This document shows positions 33,212 through 42,667 of a stretch of DNA of 64,000 nt, piece after piece. The first letter of the stretch is position 1; each line of letters starts with the position of its first letter. The stretch is from RI-153 sp963721725 (lineage in GTDB: Bacteria; Chloroflexota; Anaerolineae; Caldilineales; Caldilineaceae), in the NCBI GenBank assembly GCA_963721725.1, contig CAVRLX010000010.1, forward strand, positions 186,001 through 250,000. Direction: 5' to 3'. The notes beneath the pieces are model-generated. The model had not been told where the DNA came from. It did no database searches and was given only the letters and a program-made list of their open reading frames with translations. The translations under genes and the position numbers were made by a program.

Positions 33212-35419
33212 ATGTATCGATCCAAACTGTGGAGAGTTCTTCCGGCTTTGCTTGTGATTTTACTGTTCTTGAGCGCCTGTGGTGGGGATGAAGCTGCCCC
33301 ACCTCCCACCGACAGCGGCACAACGGGCGAAACTGCCGCCAGCCCCACCGGTGACGAAGCTTTGCGTGTAGCTTTTGTCTATGTCGCTCCCATCGGTGAC
33401 CTGGGCTGGACCTGGGCACATGATCAAGGGCGTCAATATTTGGAAGCGCAAATGGGCGACGCCGTAGAAACCGCTTTTGTGGAAAATGTGCCTGAAGGCC
33501 CTGACGCCGAACGGGTGATCCGTGACTTTGCCCAAAAGGGTTTTGATCTGATTATCACCACAAGTTTTGGCTACATGGACCCCACATTGACCGTGGCCGA
33601 AGAGTTCCCGGATACCCACTTTGTACACATTTCGGGCTTCAAAACCGCCCCCAACATGAGCACCGCCTTTGGTCGCATGTATCAGCCGCGCTATTTGAGT
33701 GGTCTAGTGGCGGGCAGCACCACCGAAAGCAACATCATCGGCTATGTGGCTGCCTTTCCCATTCCCGAAGTGATCCGCGGCATCAACGCATTCACGTTGG
33801 GCGTCAAAGAAGCCAATCCCGACGCCGAAGTGCGTGTAGTGTGGACCAGCACATGGTTTGACCCGCCCACGGAAAAGGAAGCCGCCGAAGCCTTGCTCGA
33901 TCAAGGTGCAGATGTTATCGCCCAACACCAGGACACCACCGAACCGCAAAAAGCCGCCGCCGAGCGTGGAGCTTATGGCATCAGCTACAACAGCCCTATG
34001 TCTGATTTTGTGGGCGATGCCGTGCTGACAGGCCCCGTCTGGAACTGGGGACCGGTTTACGAGATGTTCGCCAAGCAGGTTGTGGAGGACACTTGGGAAA
34101 CTCAGCAATTCTGGGGCGGCCTAGATAGCGGTCTGGTCGATCTGGCTCCATTTAGCCCCAACGTGCCTGCCGAAGTCGTGGAGATGGTAGAGGCCAAAAA
34201 GGCTGAATTGACCGCAGGCAGCACCGATGTTTTCTGTGGGCCGCTGATCGGACAAAACGGTGTCGAATTCTTGCCTGCCGGCCAATGTATGGCCGACGGC
34301 CAGATGCTGAGTATGGATTGGTTTGTAGATGGTGTGGTGGGTGAGGCCCCTGCCGAGGCTGCCCCGATTGAAGGCGAGCTTGCGCCTGTGGCCGAAGCCC
34401 CCGCCGAGAGTGAAGCAGTCAGCGCAGAGATGCCCCGTGTGGCCTTTGTGTATGTCGGTCCCGTGGGAGACTTGGGCTGGAGCTATGCCCACGATCAAGG
34501 GCGGCTGGCGTTGGATGAGATGGGCGTCGAGACTGCGTTCAGCGAACTTGTGCCCGAAGGTCCCGATGCGGCCCGTGTGTTGCGCACCTATGCGTCGGAA
34601 GGCTATGATCTGATTTTTGCCACCAGTTTTGGCTATATGGACAGCGTGTTGGAGGTGGCTGCCGAGTTCCCCGACGTGAAATTTGAGCACGCCACTGGCT
34701 ATCAAACCGCCGACAACGTGGGCATTTATGATGGTCGCGGCTATCAGGGCTGGTATCTGGCTGGGATGGTGGCCGGGGAGATGACCGAATCTAACATTCT
34801 CGGTTACATCGCCCCCTACCCCATTGCCGAAGTTGTGCGTAATCTCAACGCCTTTGCCCTGGGTGCCCAATCGGTGAATCCCGATGTGGAAGTGCGTCCC
34901 ATTTGGCTCTTCAACTGGTTTGATCCGCCCACTGAGCGTGATGCGGCCCAAGCGTTGATTGATGCCGGGGCTGATGTGGTGGCTCGCGAGAGCGACAGCG
35001 TGGAGCCGGAAAAACTGGCTCAAGAAGTTGGCGTCTATGCCATTGGCTATAATGCCATTAGCGCTGATGTGGCCCCCGACGCTGTCTTAACCGCCCCAAT
35101 CTGGGATTGGAGCGTGATTTATGAACAGAAGGTGCAGGACGTGGCCGCGGGGACATGGACCAACGAGCCAGTTTGGTGGGGCATGGCCGAGGGCGTGCTG
35201 GATCTGGCCCCCATTGCTGATTTTGTGCCGCAAGAAGTAAAAGACGCTGTGGAAGCGCAGAAAGCTGCCATCATTAGCGGCGAGTTCCAGCCCTTCTGTG
35301 GTGCGCTTTCGGATAACACAGGCACGGAACAAGTGGCCGACGGCGAATGTATGACGGACGAAGACCTTCTTGGCTTTGATTGGCTGGTGGAAGGTGTCAC
35401 CGGCGAGATTCCCCAATAG
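33212..35419 (+). CDS. BMP-family lipoprotein with two tandem substrate-binding domains
   Basis: 735 residues from the ATG at 33212 after a GGGGG element; the frame is open far upstream but that part overlaps the ferritin gene. A lipoprotein signal ends in LSAC with acyl-acceptor Cys23. Two complete BMP/PnrA/Med-type periplasmic-binding domains follow: 51 to about 370, and 408-735, joined by an Ala/Glu/Pro-rich linker. They align throughout, for example VAFVYVAPIGDLGWTWAHDQ against VAFVYVGPVGDLGWSYAHDQ, and TSFGYMDPTL against TSFGYMDSVL. Each ends in a Cys-containing FCGxL segment. BMP proteins deliver nucleosides or related ligands to ABC importers. The fusion of two domains is unusual. The matching ATPase gene lies 1.6 kb downstream; no permease is seen. 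Confidence 0.92.
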   Translation: MYRSKLWRVLPALLVILLFLSACGGDEAAPPPTDSGTTGETAASPTGDEALRVAFVYVAPIGDLGWTWAHDQGRQYLEAQMGDAVETAFVENVPEGPDAERVIRDFAQKGFDLIITTSFGYMDPTLTVAEEFPDTHFVHISGFKTAPNMSTAFGRMYQPRYLSGLVAGSTTESNIIGYVAAFPIPEVIRGINAFTLGVKEANPDAEVRVVWTSTWFDPPTEKEAAEALLDQGADVIAQHQDTTEPQKAAAERGAYGISYNSPMSDFVGDAVLTGPVWNWGPVYEMFAKQVVEDTWETQQFWGGLDSGLVDLAPFSPNVPAEVVEMVEAKKAELTAGSTDVFCGPLIGQNGVEFLPAGQCMADGQMLSMDWFVDGVVGEAPAEAAPIEGELAPVAEAPAESEAVSAEMPRVAFVYVGPVGDLGWSYAHDQGRLALDEMGVETAFSELVPEGPDAARVLRTYASEGYDLIFATSFGYMDSVLEVAAEFPDVKFEHATGYQTADNVGIYDGRGYQGWYLAGMVAGEMTESNILGYIAPYPIAEVVRNLNAFALGAQSVNPDVEVRPIWLFNWFDPPTERDAAQALIDAGADVVARESDSVEPEKLAQEVGVYAIGYNAISADVAPDAVLTAPIWDWSVIYEQKVQDVAAGTWTNEPVWWGMAEGVLDLAPIADFVPQEVKDAVEAQKAAIISGEFQPFCGALSDNTGTEQVADGECMTDEDLLGFDWLVEGVTGEIPQ

Positions 35420-35430
35420 GTTTAGGAATT

Positions 35431-35515
35431 GTAACTATACAGGTGCGACGCACGGGTCAGGAAGTGTTGTAGCCTACTTCAGACCCGTGCGTCGCACCCG
35501 AAGTTGTATAGTTAC
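35431..35515. mobile_element. MITE-like element (copy C)
   Basis: 85 bp. Left end GTAACTATACAGGTGCGACG; right end GTCGCACCCGAAGTTGTATAGTTAC is read as its imperfect complement; the inner arm extends to GGGTC/GACCC instead of the TCGCC of other copies. Perfect direct repeats TAGGAATT flank it (35423-35430 and 35516-35523). It inserted between the BMP gene and its terminator. Confidence 0.92.
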
Positions 35516-35529
35516 TAGGAATTTACCCA

Positions 35530-35566
35530 GGGAGGCGGTTGAATCTTTGTTCAACCGCCTCCCTTT
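35530..35566 (+). terminator. Rho-independent terminator downstream of the BMP gene
   Basis: GGGAGGCGGTTGAA (35530-35543) pairs perfectly with TTCAACCGCCTCCC (35550-35563), six-base loop, then TTT. The MITE copy C now separates it from the BMP stop. Confidence 0.85.
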
Positions 35567-35591
35567 CCCCCTCACTCCACAGAGGTATATC

Positions 35592-37019
35592 ATGAGTGCA
35601 CAGCCGGGGCGGCGACTGACTTCGCGCGAAAGAGTCCTGCGCCCCTATTGGATGGGAATTCTTCTGGCTTTTGGCCTCCGGCTTTTGCTGTTGGGAAGCA
35701 AAAGCTTTTGGTTGGATGAGGCCAATAGTCTACGGGTGGCCTCCCTCGGCCAAGATTTACTGTGGGCAGGGGGATCGGAGAGCTATCATCCGCCCCTCTT
35801 TTATTGGATTGTCGAAAAGTGGATGGTCGTGGGGCAGAGCGAATTTGTGTTGCGTCTGCCCTTTGCGCTGATGGGCGCAATCATGGTTTGGCTTCTCTAT
35901 GGTCTGGCGCGAGATCTTTTTGACCGCGAGGTCGCCCTCTCTGCATTATGGCTGGCTGCACTCTCCCCCTTGCTGATCTGGTATTCACAGGAATTGCGTA
36001 GTTACGCACTGCTCATGGTCTTGGGCGTAGCTTCATTATGGGCGGCTATACGCCTCCTCCAATCTGGGAGTCTTGGCTGGGCCGCGATCTTTGTCCTCAG
36101 CATGACCGCCGGACTCTATGCCCACTACAACGCATTTATACTCTTGCCGCTTCATCTGATCGTCATGGCGGCGTTGTGGGGAAGCAAAAAAATAAAAGGG
36201 TGGGGTCTCCTGCTTTGGGCGATTGCCTGGCCCTTGATTGGGTTGCTCTATTGGCCCTGGCTCTCTGCACCCGTAGCCTCTTCATTTCTCAATGAGTTGC
36301 TTCTCAGTGATCGGTCCTACGTGGCCCAATTGCTGGTTTCGCGTACAGGATTGGTTTACAGTCAGTTGCTCGGATTGATGGCGCTGGGGTTGGCCGTGGG
36401 CATGCCGTTATTCCTGCTGGCTGTCTATTGGCTCTTTCGCCACAGACAAGCGTGGCTGATAGCGCTACGACGTCAGCCCTGGCTGCCCTATGTCGTTATG
36501 CTGGCGATGCTAGTTGTGCTCTTTGCAGAAGTTTATCCGCGAGCCTATAGTCTCAAACGGCAACTCTCATTGGTCTGGCCCTATGGATTATTGCTCGTCG
36601 CTTGGGTGTTGCCCTGGCGCGCCGCCACACTTCGTCCACTCAGTGTCGTTTTGGGGGTCTCCATCCTTGCTGCTCTCATCAACATTGTCTGGATTCCCAA
36701 AGACGAATGGCGGCAAACCGTTGACTATGTGGTGGAACAATCAGCACCGGGCGATCTCGTCTTGCTGCTTCCTTCATACATGAACATTCCATTTGATTGG
36801 TATAATCAAGAGAGAGTAGAAACATTGGGATTCACCCCAGAGCGTGTGGAAAGCGAGCTTCCCCAGTTAGCAGCAGAACATCCACGCGTTTGGTTAATCG
36901 AGCATGAACGGGATATTGCTGATTCCAGCCGTCTCGTTGCTGGATGGTTGGGTGAAAATCGCTCTGTTGTGCGCGAACAACCTTTTTATAACATTCGTGT
37001 ACGGCTTTACCAGCCCTGA
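35592..37019 (+). CDS. GT39-like glycosyltransferase (GT-C fold, PMT_2 type)
   Basis: 475 residues from the ATG at 35592. Multiple membrane helices (about ten, residues 20-410) are followed by a small soluble C-terminal part. The first extracytoplasmic loop has SFWLDEANSLRV, the acidic motif of GT39/ArnT-like enzymes that take sugars from polyprenyl phosphate, followed by HPPLFYWIVEKW, another hallmark. The acceptor is unknown. The stop is 14 bases from the ABC ATPase start, so the two are probably co-transcribed, although functionally unrelated on the face of it. Confidence 0.85.
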   Translation: MSAQPGRRLTSRERVLRPYWMGILLAFGLRLLLLGSKSFWLDEANSLRVASLGQDLLWAGGSESYHPPLFYWIVEKWMVVGQSEFVLRLPFALMGAIMVWLLYGLARDLFDREVALSALWLAALSPLLIWYSQELRSYALLMVLGVASLWAAIRLLQSGSLGWAAIFVLSMTAGLYAHYNAFILLPLHLIVMAALWGSKKIKGWGLLLWAIAWPLIGLLYWPWLSAPVASSFLNELLLSDRSYVAQLLVSRTGLVYSQLLGLMALGLAVGMPLFLLAVYWLFRHRQAWLIALRRQPWLPYVVMLAMLVVLFAEVYPRAYSLKRQLSLVWPYGLLLVAWVLPWRAATLRPLSVVLGVSILAALINIVWIPKDEWRQTVDYVVEQSAPGDLVLLLPSYMNIPFDWYNQERVETLGFTPERVESELPQLAAEHPRVWLIEHERDIADSSRLVAGWLGENRSVVREQPFYNIRVRLYQP

Positions 37020-37032
37020 TCGAGGAGGCCCC

Positions 37033-38536
37033 ATGACGCAATCAGTCCCTGCCGTGGAGATGCGCACCATTACCAAACGCTTTCCAGGCGTCATTGCCAA
37101 TCGAGATGCTACCCTTGTTGTGCAACAGGGCGAGATCCACGCGCTGCTGGGCGAAAATGGCGCGGGCAAATCAACCCTGATGAGTGTATTGGCTGGCCTT
37201 TATTTGCCCGACCAAGGACAAGTTTGGCTGCGCGGACAGCCCGTATCGATCCGCTCCCCGCGTGAGGCATTTGATTTAGGCATCGCTATGGTGCATCAGC
37301 ATTTCAAGCTGGTGACCAGCCAGACGGTGGCCGAGAATGTGATTTTAGGCTTGCGCGAACCGCGCTTCCACCTCAACATGCGCGAAGTAGCCGCACGCAT
37401 ACGCGCCGTGGGTCGGCAATATGATATGGACGTAGACCCCAACGCCTACATCTGGCAGTTGAGCGTTGGTGAACAACAGCGTGTGGAGATTCTCAAAGCC
37501 CTCTATCGCGGTGCGGAAATTCTCATTTTGGATGAACCCACGGCGGTGCTCACCCCCCAAGAGGCGATTGCCCTGGGCCAAACGCTGGAAAAGGTGGTGG
37601 CCGAGGGCAAAACAATTATTTTCATCAGCCACAAATTGGATGAGGTGATCCGCTTTGCCGATCAAGTGACGGTGTCTGCGCAAGGGCGAAGTTGTGGCGA
37701 CGGAAGCTGTCACCGCCGAAACCAGCACCGCACACCTTGCCAATCTCATGGTGGGACGATCTGTGGTCTTTCGCACCAATAAAGAACACATACCGCCAGG
37801 TGATGCCTGTCTGCGTGTACACAACGTTTCCGCCCTGGGCGAAAAACGCTTGCCTGCCCTGCGCAATGTCTCATTAGAGGTTCACAATGGCGAAATTTTC
37901 GGTATTGCCGGGGTGGCGGGCAACGGCCAAAAAGAACTGGCCGAAATCATTACCGGGTTGCGGCGCTGCACAGGCGGACGTGTGGAACTGGGCGGCAAGT
38001 CAATCACCAATGCCTCGCCGCGCGCATGTATTGACGCTGGCATCGCCTACATCCCCGAAAACCGCATCCGCACCGGCTCGGTTGGTTCTCTGAGCGTGAC
38101 GGCTAATATTGCGCTAAAACATTATCGCCGCCTGCCGGGAATCTTTTTGCAACATCGCGCCCTGCGCCAGATGAGCCAGTCGTTGGTGGCCGCGTTCAAC
38201 GTGGACACGCCTAGCATTGACACCCGCGCGGGCACACTTTCTGGCGGTAATTTGCAAAAACTTATCCTCGCCCGTGAATTGACCACAAAGCCGCGTTTAA
38301 TCGTGGCGGCGCATCCCACACAGGGGTTGGATGTGGGCGCTGCCGAAGCCGTGCGCAATCGGCTATTGGAACAACAAAAACAGGGCGTCGCCGTGCTGCT
38401 GATCAGCGAAGATCTCGACGAACTCTTCAGCCTCTCCGACCGTATCGGCGTGCTCTATGAGGGGCAATTAGTGGGGGTGATGGCAACCGCCGACGCCACC
38501 CGCGAAACCATCGGTCTGATGATGACAGGCAAATAA
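37033..38536 (+). pseudogene. Nucleoside/sugar-type ABC transporter ATPase (duplicated ATPase), one frameshift
   Basis: The gene encodes about 500 residues once one extra T near 37675 is removed (VTVSAQGR becomes VTVLRKGEVVATEA). The first ATPase domain has Walker A GENGAGKST, a signature LSVGEQQRVEILKAL and Walker B ILILDEPTAVL. The second has the usual degenerate Walker A (GVAGNGQKEL), signature LSGGNLQKLILAREL and HPTQGLDVGAAEA. This is the RbsA/MglA/NupO architecture, and NupO-type ATPases work with BMP lipoproteins, consistent with the neighbouring BMP gene. Two permease genes expected downstream are absent; a DUF457-like gene follows 17 bases later. AGGAGG precedes the ATG. Confidence 0.9.
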
Positions 38537-38553
38537 CTTGGTTTGGACTTTCA

Positions 38554-39093
38554 ATGCTTCCTAATTCTCATGTTGCCTATACTTGGGCTGCTCTGGCGCT
38601 GGCCCAAGAAAAGTTTAACGTCTTTCCCGACGCGGATTATCGGTTGGTGGCCCTGGCCGCCACTGGCCCCGATCTGATTGACAAGCCGCTGGCCTGGGCC
38701 TATTTCTACAAACGCTACAAATCTGCGGTGCTCTTTGCGCACACCCTGATTTTCCATCTGGCTGTGGTGCTATGGATCGGGCAAAAACGCCCGCGCTGGT
38801 GGATCTATGGATTGTCGTTTGTGGGCCATGCTGTGCTGGATCGAATCTGGTTTTTCCCAGCGACCTTCTACTGGCCTTTTCGCGGATGGCGCTTTCATAT
38901 CTGGGGCAAGCGCGGCTCCGAACAAGACGCCATCGGCAAAGCCTATTGGGTTGCCTTCACGCGCCGCCCCGAACTTTGGATCTGGGAGTTGGGCGGGCTG
39001 CTGGCATTGCTCTGGTTTGGATGGCGCTATCGACTCTACCGTCCGGCGAGATTGTGGCAATTTGTGCTAACAGGCCGAGTTGGGCATTCTTAA
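38554..39093 (+). CDS. Membrane-associated metal-dependent hydrolase-like protein
   Basis: 179 residues starting MLPNSHVAYTWAALALAQEK. His and Asp residues placed as in the zinc-dependent phospholipase C / DUF457-like membrane hydrolases are visible: NSHVAYTW, AATGPDLIDKPLAW, FAHTLIFHL and GHAVLDRIW. One or two hydrophobic helices lie near 75-95 and 150-165. The substrate is unknown. It begins 17 bases after the ABC ATPase gene and is probably in the same transcript; a MITE follows seven bases after its stop. Confidence 0.7.
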   Translation: MLPNSHVAYTWAALALAQEKFNVFPDADYRLVALAATGPDLIDKPLAWAYFYKRYKSAVLFAHTLIFHLAVVLWIGQKRPRWWIYGLSFVGHAVLDRIWFFPATFYWPFRGWRFHIWGKRGSEQDAIGKAYWVAFTRRPELWIWELGGLLALLWFGWRYRLYRPARLWQFVLTGRVGHS

Positions 39094-39100
39094 AAGTTGG

Positions 39101-39197
39101 GTAACTGTTCGGGTGCGTCGCACTCGCCAAGACAAGAGCGGGCTAGAAATTCTGTGTGGCGAGTGCGTCGCACCTTGGACCTGAATAGAATAGATAC
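39101..39197. mobile_element. MITE-like element (copy D)
   Basis: 97 bp. The left end GTAACTGTTCGGGTGCGTCG and inner arm CACTCGCC pair with GGCGAGTG and GCGTCGCACC on the right; the right terminus has decayed to TAGATAC. Perfect direct repeats AAAGTTGG lie at 39093-39100 and 39198-39205. The left duplication starts at the last base of the preceding stop codon. Confidence 0.9.
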
Positions 39198-39280
39198 AAA
39201 GTTGGCATCCTTTCGCAACGGCTCAATGGCTGTGTTATCATCGGCAGACTTTGTGTTGGCAAACTTTTGAAAGATCACCT

Positions 39281-41038
39281 ATGGCTGTTTCTGCTCCCCC
39301 ATCCAAGCCAATATCTGCAACACCCAAACCTTCCCTTCCTTTCTCACACCCGCTCCTTCTCCCGCTGCTTGTCTATACACTCCTGACCGGTTGGATGCTC
39401 TGGCCGTTGCCCTTGCATATGCGCCAGCACGTGATCGGCTGGCTGGGGGATAACGTTTCGTTTGTATGGCTCATCGGCTGGTTCGACCACGCCCTGATCG
39501 ACCTGCACCAGATGCCGTTTTCGGTTCCCACGCTCAACTATCCCGCAGGCTATCATCTCGCCTATACCGATCCCGCGCCGTTGATGATTACGTTGGCCTT
39601 GCCATTTAATTTTCTCAGCGGCCCAGTGCTGGGCTATAACGGGGCGATTGTGATCTCGTTTGTGCTTTCTGGGCTGGGCATGTATCTGTGGGTCTATGCC
39701 CACACCTATCACCGTGGGGTAAGTTTGCTCATGGGCGCCATTTTTGCCTTTGTGCCCTATCGCATGACGCATCTTTATGGTCATCTCAATTTAATGGGGA
39801 CACAGTGGTTCCCTCTCTTTTTTTGGAGCGTAGATCGCCTGTTGGATGCACAGCGCCCCACATGGCGGCAGATCTATCTGGCCGCATTCTTTTTGGGATG
39901 TATCGCCTTCACTTCGCTCTACTATCTCTACATGGCGCTGCTAATTGGGGCTGTCTATGCAGCGGTGACGTTGTGGCAAAGGCGACGTCTATTTGACCGC
40001 GCGCGCTGGCTGCGCCTGTTCTGGGCGGCCGGGCTGATGCTTCTGCCCGTGGGGCTGGCAATTGTGCCTTCGCTGCTTGTCTTGGGCGGCAATCGCATCC
40101 AGCACACACTAGAGTCAGTCCTGATCTGGTCAGCCAGCCCCACGGATTATCTGTTACCGTCGCCACGTCACTTTTTATGGGGGCAATGGGTCGAAACAAA
40201 CTTTGACCGCCGTCTGTGGATTGCAACCACGCTCTATCTGGGCGGGGTGATGCTTGTTTTTACGGCTGTCACTGTGTGGACGAGACGACGCTTCCGCCAC
40301 ACCACAGCGCCGGTTGCTGCTTCGCTGTGGGCCATGGGAACGGCATTTGTGCTGTCGCTTGGCCCAGTTCTGCATTGGCTGGGGCGACCTGTGACGATTT
40401 CCACGCCTGTATGGGCGCAGGGATGGCATCCGTCGCCAGAGATGTGGATCCCGCTGCCCGGCTATGCCCTGTTTGAAATTTTGCCCTTCTATGCTTCCAT
40501 GCGCGATTGGACACGCTACGGTATTTTGGTGGCGCTCTTTGGCTGCCTTTTGGCCGGCATTGGGATCAATTTTGTCTCTCAACAGATCCCGCGCCGGTAT
40601 GTCTCCGCACTGCTTGGGGGGTTGCTCGTCGTTGGCATGGTAGAGTTTTATAGCGGCAGTATGCCTATCACCGAACTTGCACCCCGCCCAGTCGATCTTT
40701 GGCTACAAGCACAGCCAGAAACCGGCGCTGTGGCGCATTTCCCCTTTTGGCAAGCCAAATATCCGCCGCTCTCCTATGCAACGTCGATCCACCACAAACC
40801 CTATATTGGCGATCCATTTGGAACGTTTGATACGCCTCAATTTCAGCGCATCCAGCCCATTCTGAACAGTTTTCCCGATCCCGCGAGTATTGACTTGTTG
40901 CGGGAACTTGGGGTACGTTGGGTGGTGGTAGATGCTGCGCCTTATCCCGACTTTGCCCAGATTCAGGCGCAACTGGCAAGCGCCAATCTATACCCGGCTG
41001 CAACATTTAATACCTATTCCATCTATATTTTGGACTGA
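39281..41038 (+). CDS. Large multispanning membrane protein, GT-C-like
   Basis: 585 residues from the ATG at 39281. After a Pro/Ser-rich cytoplasmic N-terminus, about ten to twelve membrane helices occupy residues 35-460, followed by a soluble C-terminal part (HFPFWQAKYPPLSYATSIHH, GVRWVVVDAAPYPDFAQIQ). The first loop reads LGDNVSFVWLIGWFDHAL and YPAGYHLAYTDPAPL, where acidic residues sit as in GT-C glycosyltransferases and YfhO-like proteins. This suggests a lipid-linked sugar transferase, but no specific family is certain. It is 15 bases upstream of the flippase gene and therefore likely part of the surface-polysaccharide operon. Confidence 0.75.
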   Translation: MAVSAPPSKPISATPKPSLPFSHPLLLPLLVYTLLTGWMLWPLPLHMRQHVIGWLGDNVSFVWLIGWFDHALIDLHQMPFSVPTLNYPAGYHLAYTDPAPLMITLALPFNFLSGPVLGYNGAIVISFVLSGLGMYLWVYAHTYHRGVSLLMGAIFAFVPYRMTHLYGHLNLMGTQWFPLFFWSVDRLLDAQRPTWRQIYLAAFFLGCIAFTSLYYLYMALLIGAVYAAVTLWQRRRLFDRARWLRLFWAAGLMLLPVGLAIVPSLLVLGGNRIQHTLESVLIWSASPTDYLLPSPRHFLWGQWVETNFDRRLWIATTLYLGGVMLVFTAVTVWTRRRFRHTTAPVAASLWAMGTAFVLSLGPVLHWLGRPVTISTPVWAQGWHPSPEMWIPLPGYALFEILPFYASMRDWTRYGILVALFGCLLAGIGINFVSQQIPRRYVSALLGGLLVVGMVEFYSGSMPITELAPRPVDLWLQAQPETGAVAHFPFWQAKYPPLSYATSIHHKPYIGDPFGTFDTPQFQRIQPILNSFPDPASIDLLRELGVRWVVVDAAPYPDFAQIQAQLASANLYPAATFNTYSIYILD

Positions 41039-41052
41039 ATCCCCGGATTTTC

Positions 41053-42552
41053 ATGCACTCACGCCCACTCTCCAGCCCATCCAATCAACCGGAAACACAG
41101 ACACACCCTGCCCGCCGTGTCCTCCTCAACACGGGCGCGCTGGCTGGGTCCAGCCTGTGGCGGATTGGTATGAGTTTTTTCTTGCAACTCTTTATTGCCA
41201 ACCAACTTGGGGTTGAAGGATTGGGGCAATATGCGGCGGTGATGGCCTATCTCAACGTCTGTCAAGTAATGAGTGAACTCGGATTGCCACAGCTCTTGGT
41301 GCGCGATCTGGCGCGCTTTCCCAAACGGCGACGCAGCTATTTTCAGGCTGCACTAGCAGGGCAAATTCTGGCTTCTATACTAGTGGCGGCTCTCCTGATT
41401 GGCATTTCCTTTTGGTTGCCCTTTGAATCTGTGACCCGTACTGCGCTCTGTTTGGTGGTGCTTTCACTCCCCTTCTATGCCGTGACCTCGATCTGCGAAA
41501 CGTTGTTTCAGTCTAGCGAGCGCATGGAATTGGTAATGGGGGTAGAAGTGTCAATAAACACCTTGATTTTTATTAGTAGTTTGGCCGTATTACAGTGGCA
41601 AGGCGATGTAACCGATCTTGCTACCGTAATTATCGGGACACAGATGGTCTCGGCCATCATCTGCCTCCTTTTCTTGCGTCACTATCGGTTGCTTCAGGGC
41701 ACGGTGCATGTACGTCTCTCTGCCCTGTTGATGACCCGACTGCTTTGGCGCAAAGTTCGCCCTTTTTATGCCCTGGCCCTGACCAACGTTCTGTTGAACC
41801 GGGTAGATATCCTGTTGTTAAGCGCCGTGGCCGGTGAAGTGGTAACGGGCATCTACAGCGCAGCATATCTGATTGTGCGTGTTTTCCTGATTTTGGGACA
41901 GACCTACTGGCAGGCGTTTTACCCCACACTGAGCCGGTTGCGCCAACAGAATATCGCCCAATATCATCGTCTAGCCCAGTTGGGCCTGCGCTATGGGCTG
42001 ATCTTGCTGCTACCCTTGGCTGCACTCACCAGTCCTCTCGCTGATCTGCTCTTGCGGTTGATCTTTCGGAGCGAGAGCTATGCTGAGTCTGTGCCGGTCT
42101 TTAGCCTTTTGATCTGGGCGACACCGCTCTTTTTCATTGCCACCTATGCCGTCAATATTCTCTTGGTGGAGCGCAAGCCACAGATTAGCCTGCTTGTGGC
42201 TGCGATCCATCTGGCAATTATCGCCCTTACCTTGCCACTGCTGGCAACACGGTTTGACGCGCTGGGCGCTGGCTGGTCTGTATTTGCCGCTGTCGGCCTG
42301 AGTGCTGGCGCAGGGATCTGGTTGCTCAACCGGGTCGATCCAAAGCTAGGGGTCTCTATGCAATGGCTTTGGATCTTTGGGCAAACAGCACTCCTCGCAT
42401 TGTTTGTTTTTGGCATAATCGGGCTTGTGTCGCGTCCGCTTTGGCCGTGGTTAAGCCTGCTCGGGGGGGCGCTCTATGTGGCAGGATTGTGGTACACTCG
42501 CTTCATCTCGTTGGACGATCTTAACTTGTTCCGACGTGCACTTAGCCGTTAA
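41053..42552 (+). CDS. Oligosaccharide flippase (Wzx/MATE-like polysaccharide biosynthesis protein)
   Basis: 499 residues with twelve to fourteen hydrophobic helices. The beginning (LAGSSLWRIGMSFFLQLFIA, NQLGVEGLGQYAAVMAYLNV) is typical of polysaccharide flippases, as are PFYALALTNVLLNRVDILLL at the start of the second half and GIYSAAYLIVRVFLIL. It would flip lipid-linked oligosaccharide across the membrane. Genes for a polymerase and chain-length regulator were not recognised nearby. The stop of the upstream gene is 15 bases away. Confidence 0.93.
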   Translation: MHSRPLSSPSNQPETQTHPARRVLLNTGALAGSSLWRIGMSFFLQLFIANQLGVEGLGQYAAVMAYLNVCQVMSELGLPQLLVRDLARFPKRRRSYFQAALAGQILASILVAALLIGISFWLPFESVTRTALCLVVLSLPFYAVTSICETLFQSSERMELVMGVEVSINTLIFISSLAVLQWQGDVTDLATVIIGTQMVSAIICLLFLRHYRLLQGTVHVRLSALLMTRLLWRKVRPFYALALTNVLLNRVDILLLSAVAGEVVTGIYSAAYLIVRVFLILGQTYWQAFYPTLSRLRQQNIAQYHRLAQLGLRYGLILLLPLAALTSPLADLLLRLIFRSESYAESVPVFSLLIWATPLFFIATYAVNILLVERKPQISLLVAAIHLAIIALTLPLLATRFDALGAGWSVFAAVGLSAGAGIWLLNRVDPKLGVSMQWLWIFGQTALLALFVFGIIGLVSRPLWPWLSLLGGALYVAGLWYTRFISLDDLNLFRRALSR

Positions 42553-42667
42553 TCAATTTTCATGATTAAAAGTAGTGTAGGATACAATATTTAGTGGTAG
42601 ACCGCAGCAACGGATGATAGTAAGTGTGGCGGTGTATGTTGTGTGACTATCGCAGGGGGAGTTGACC

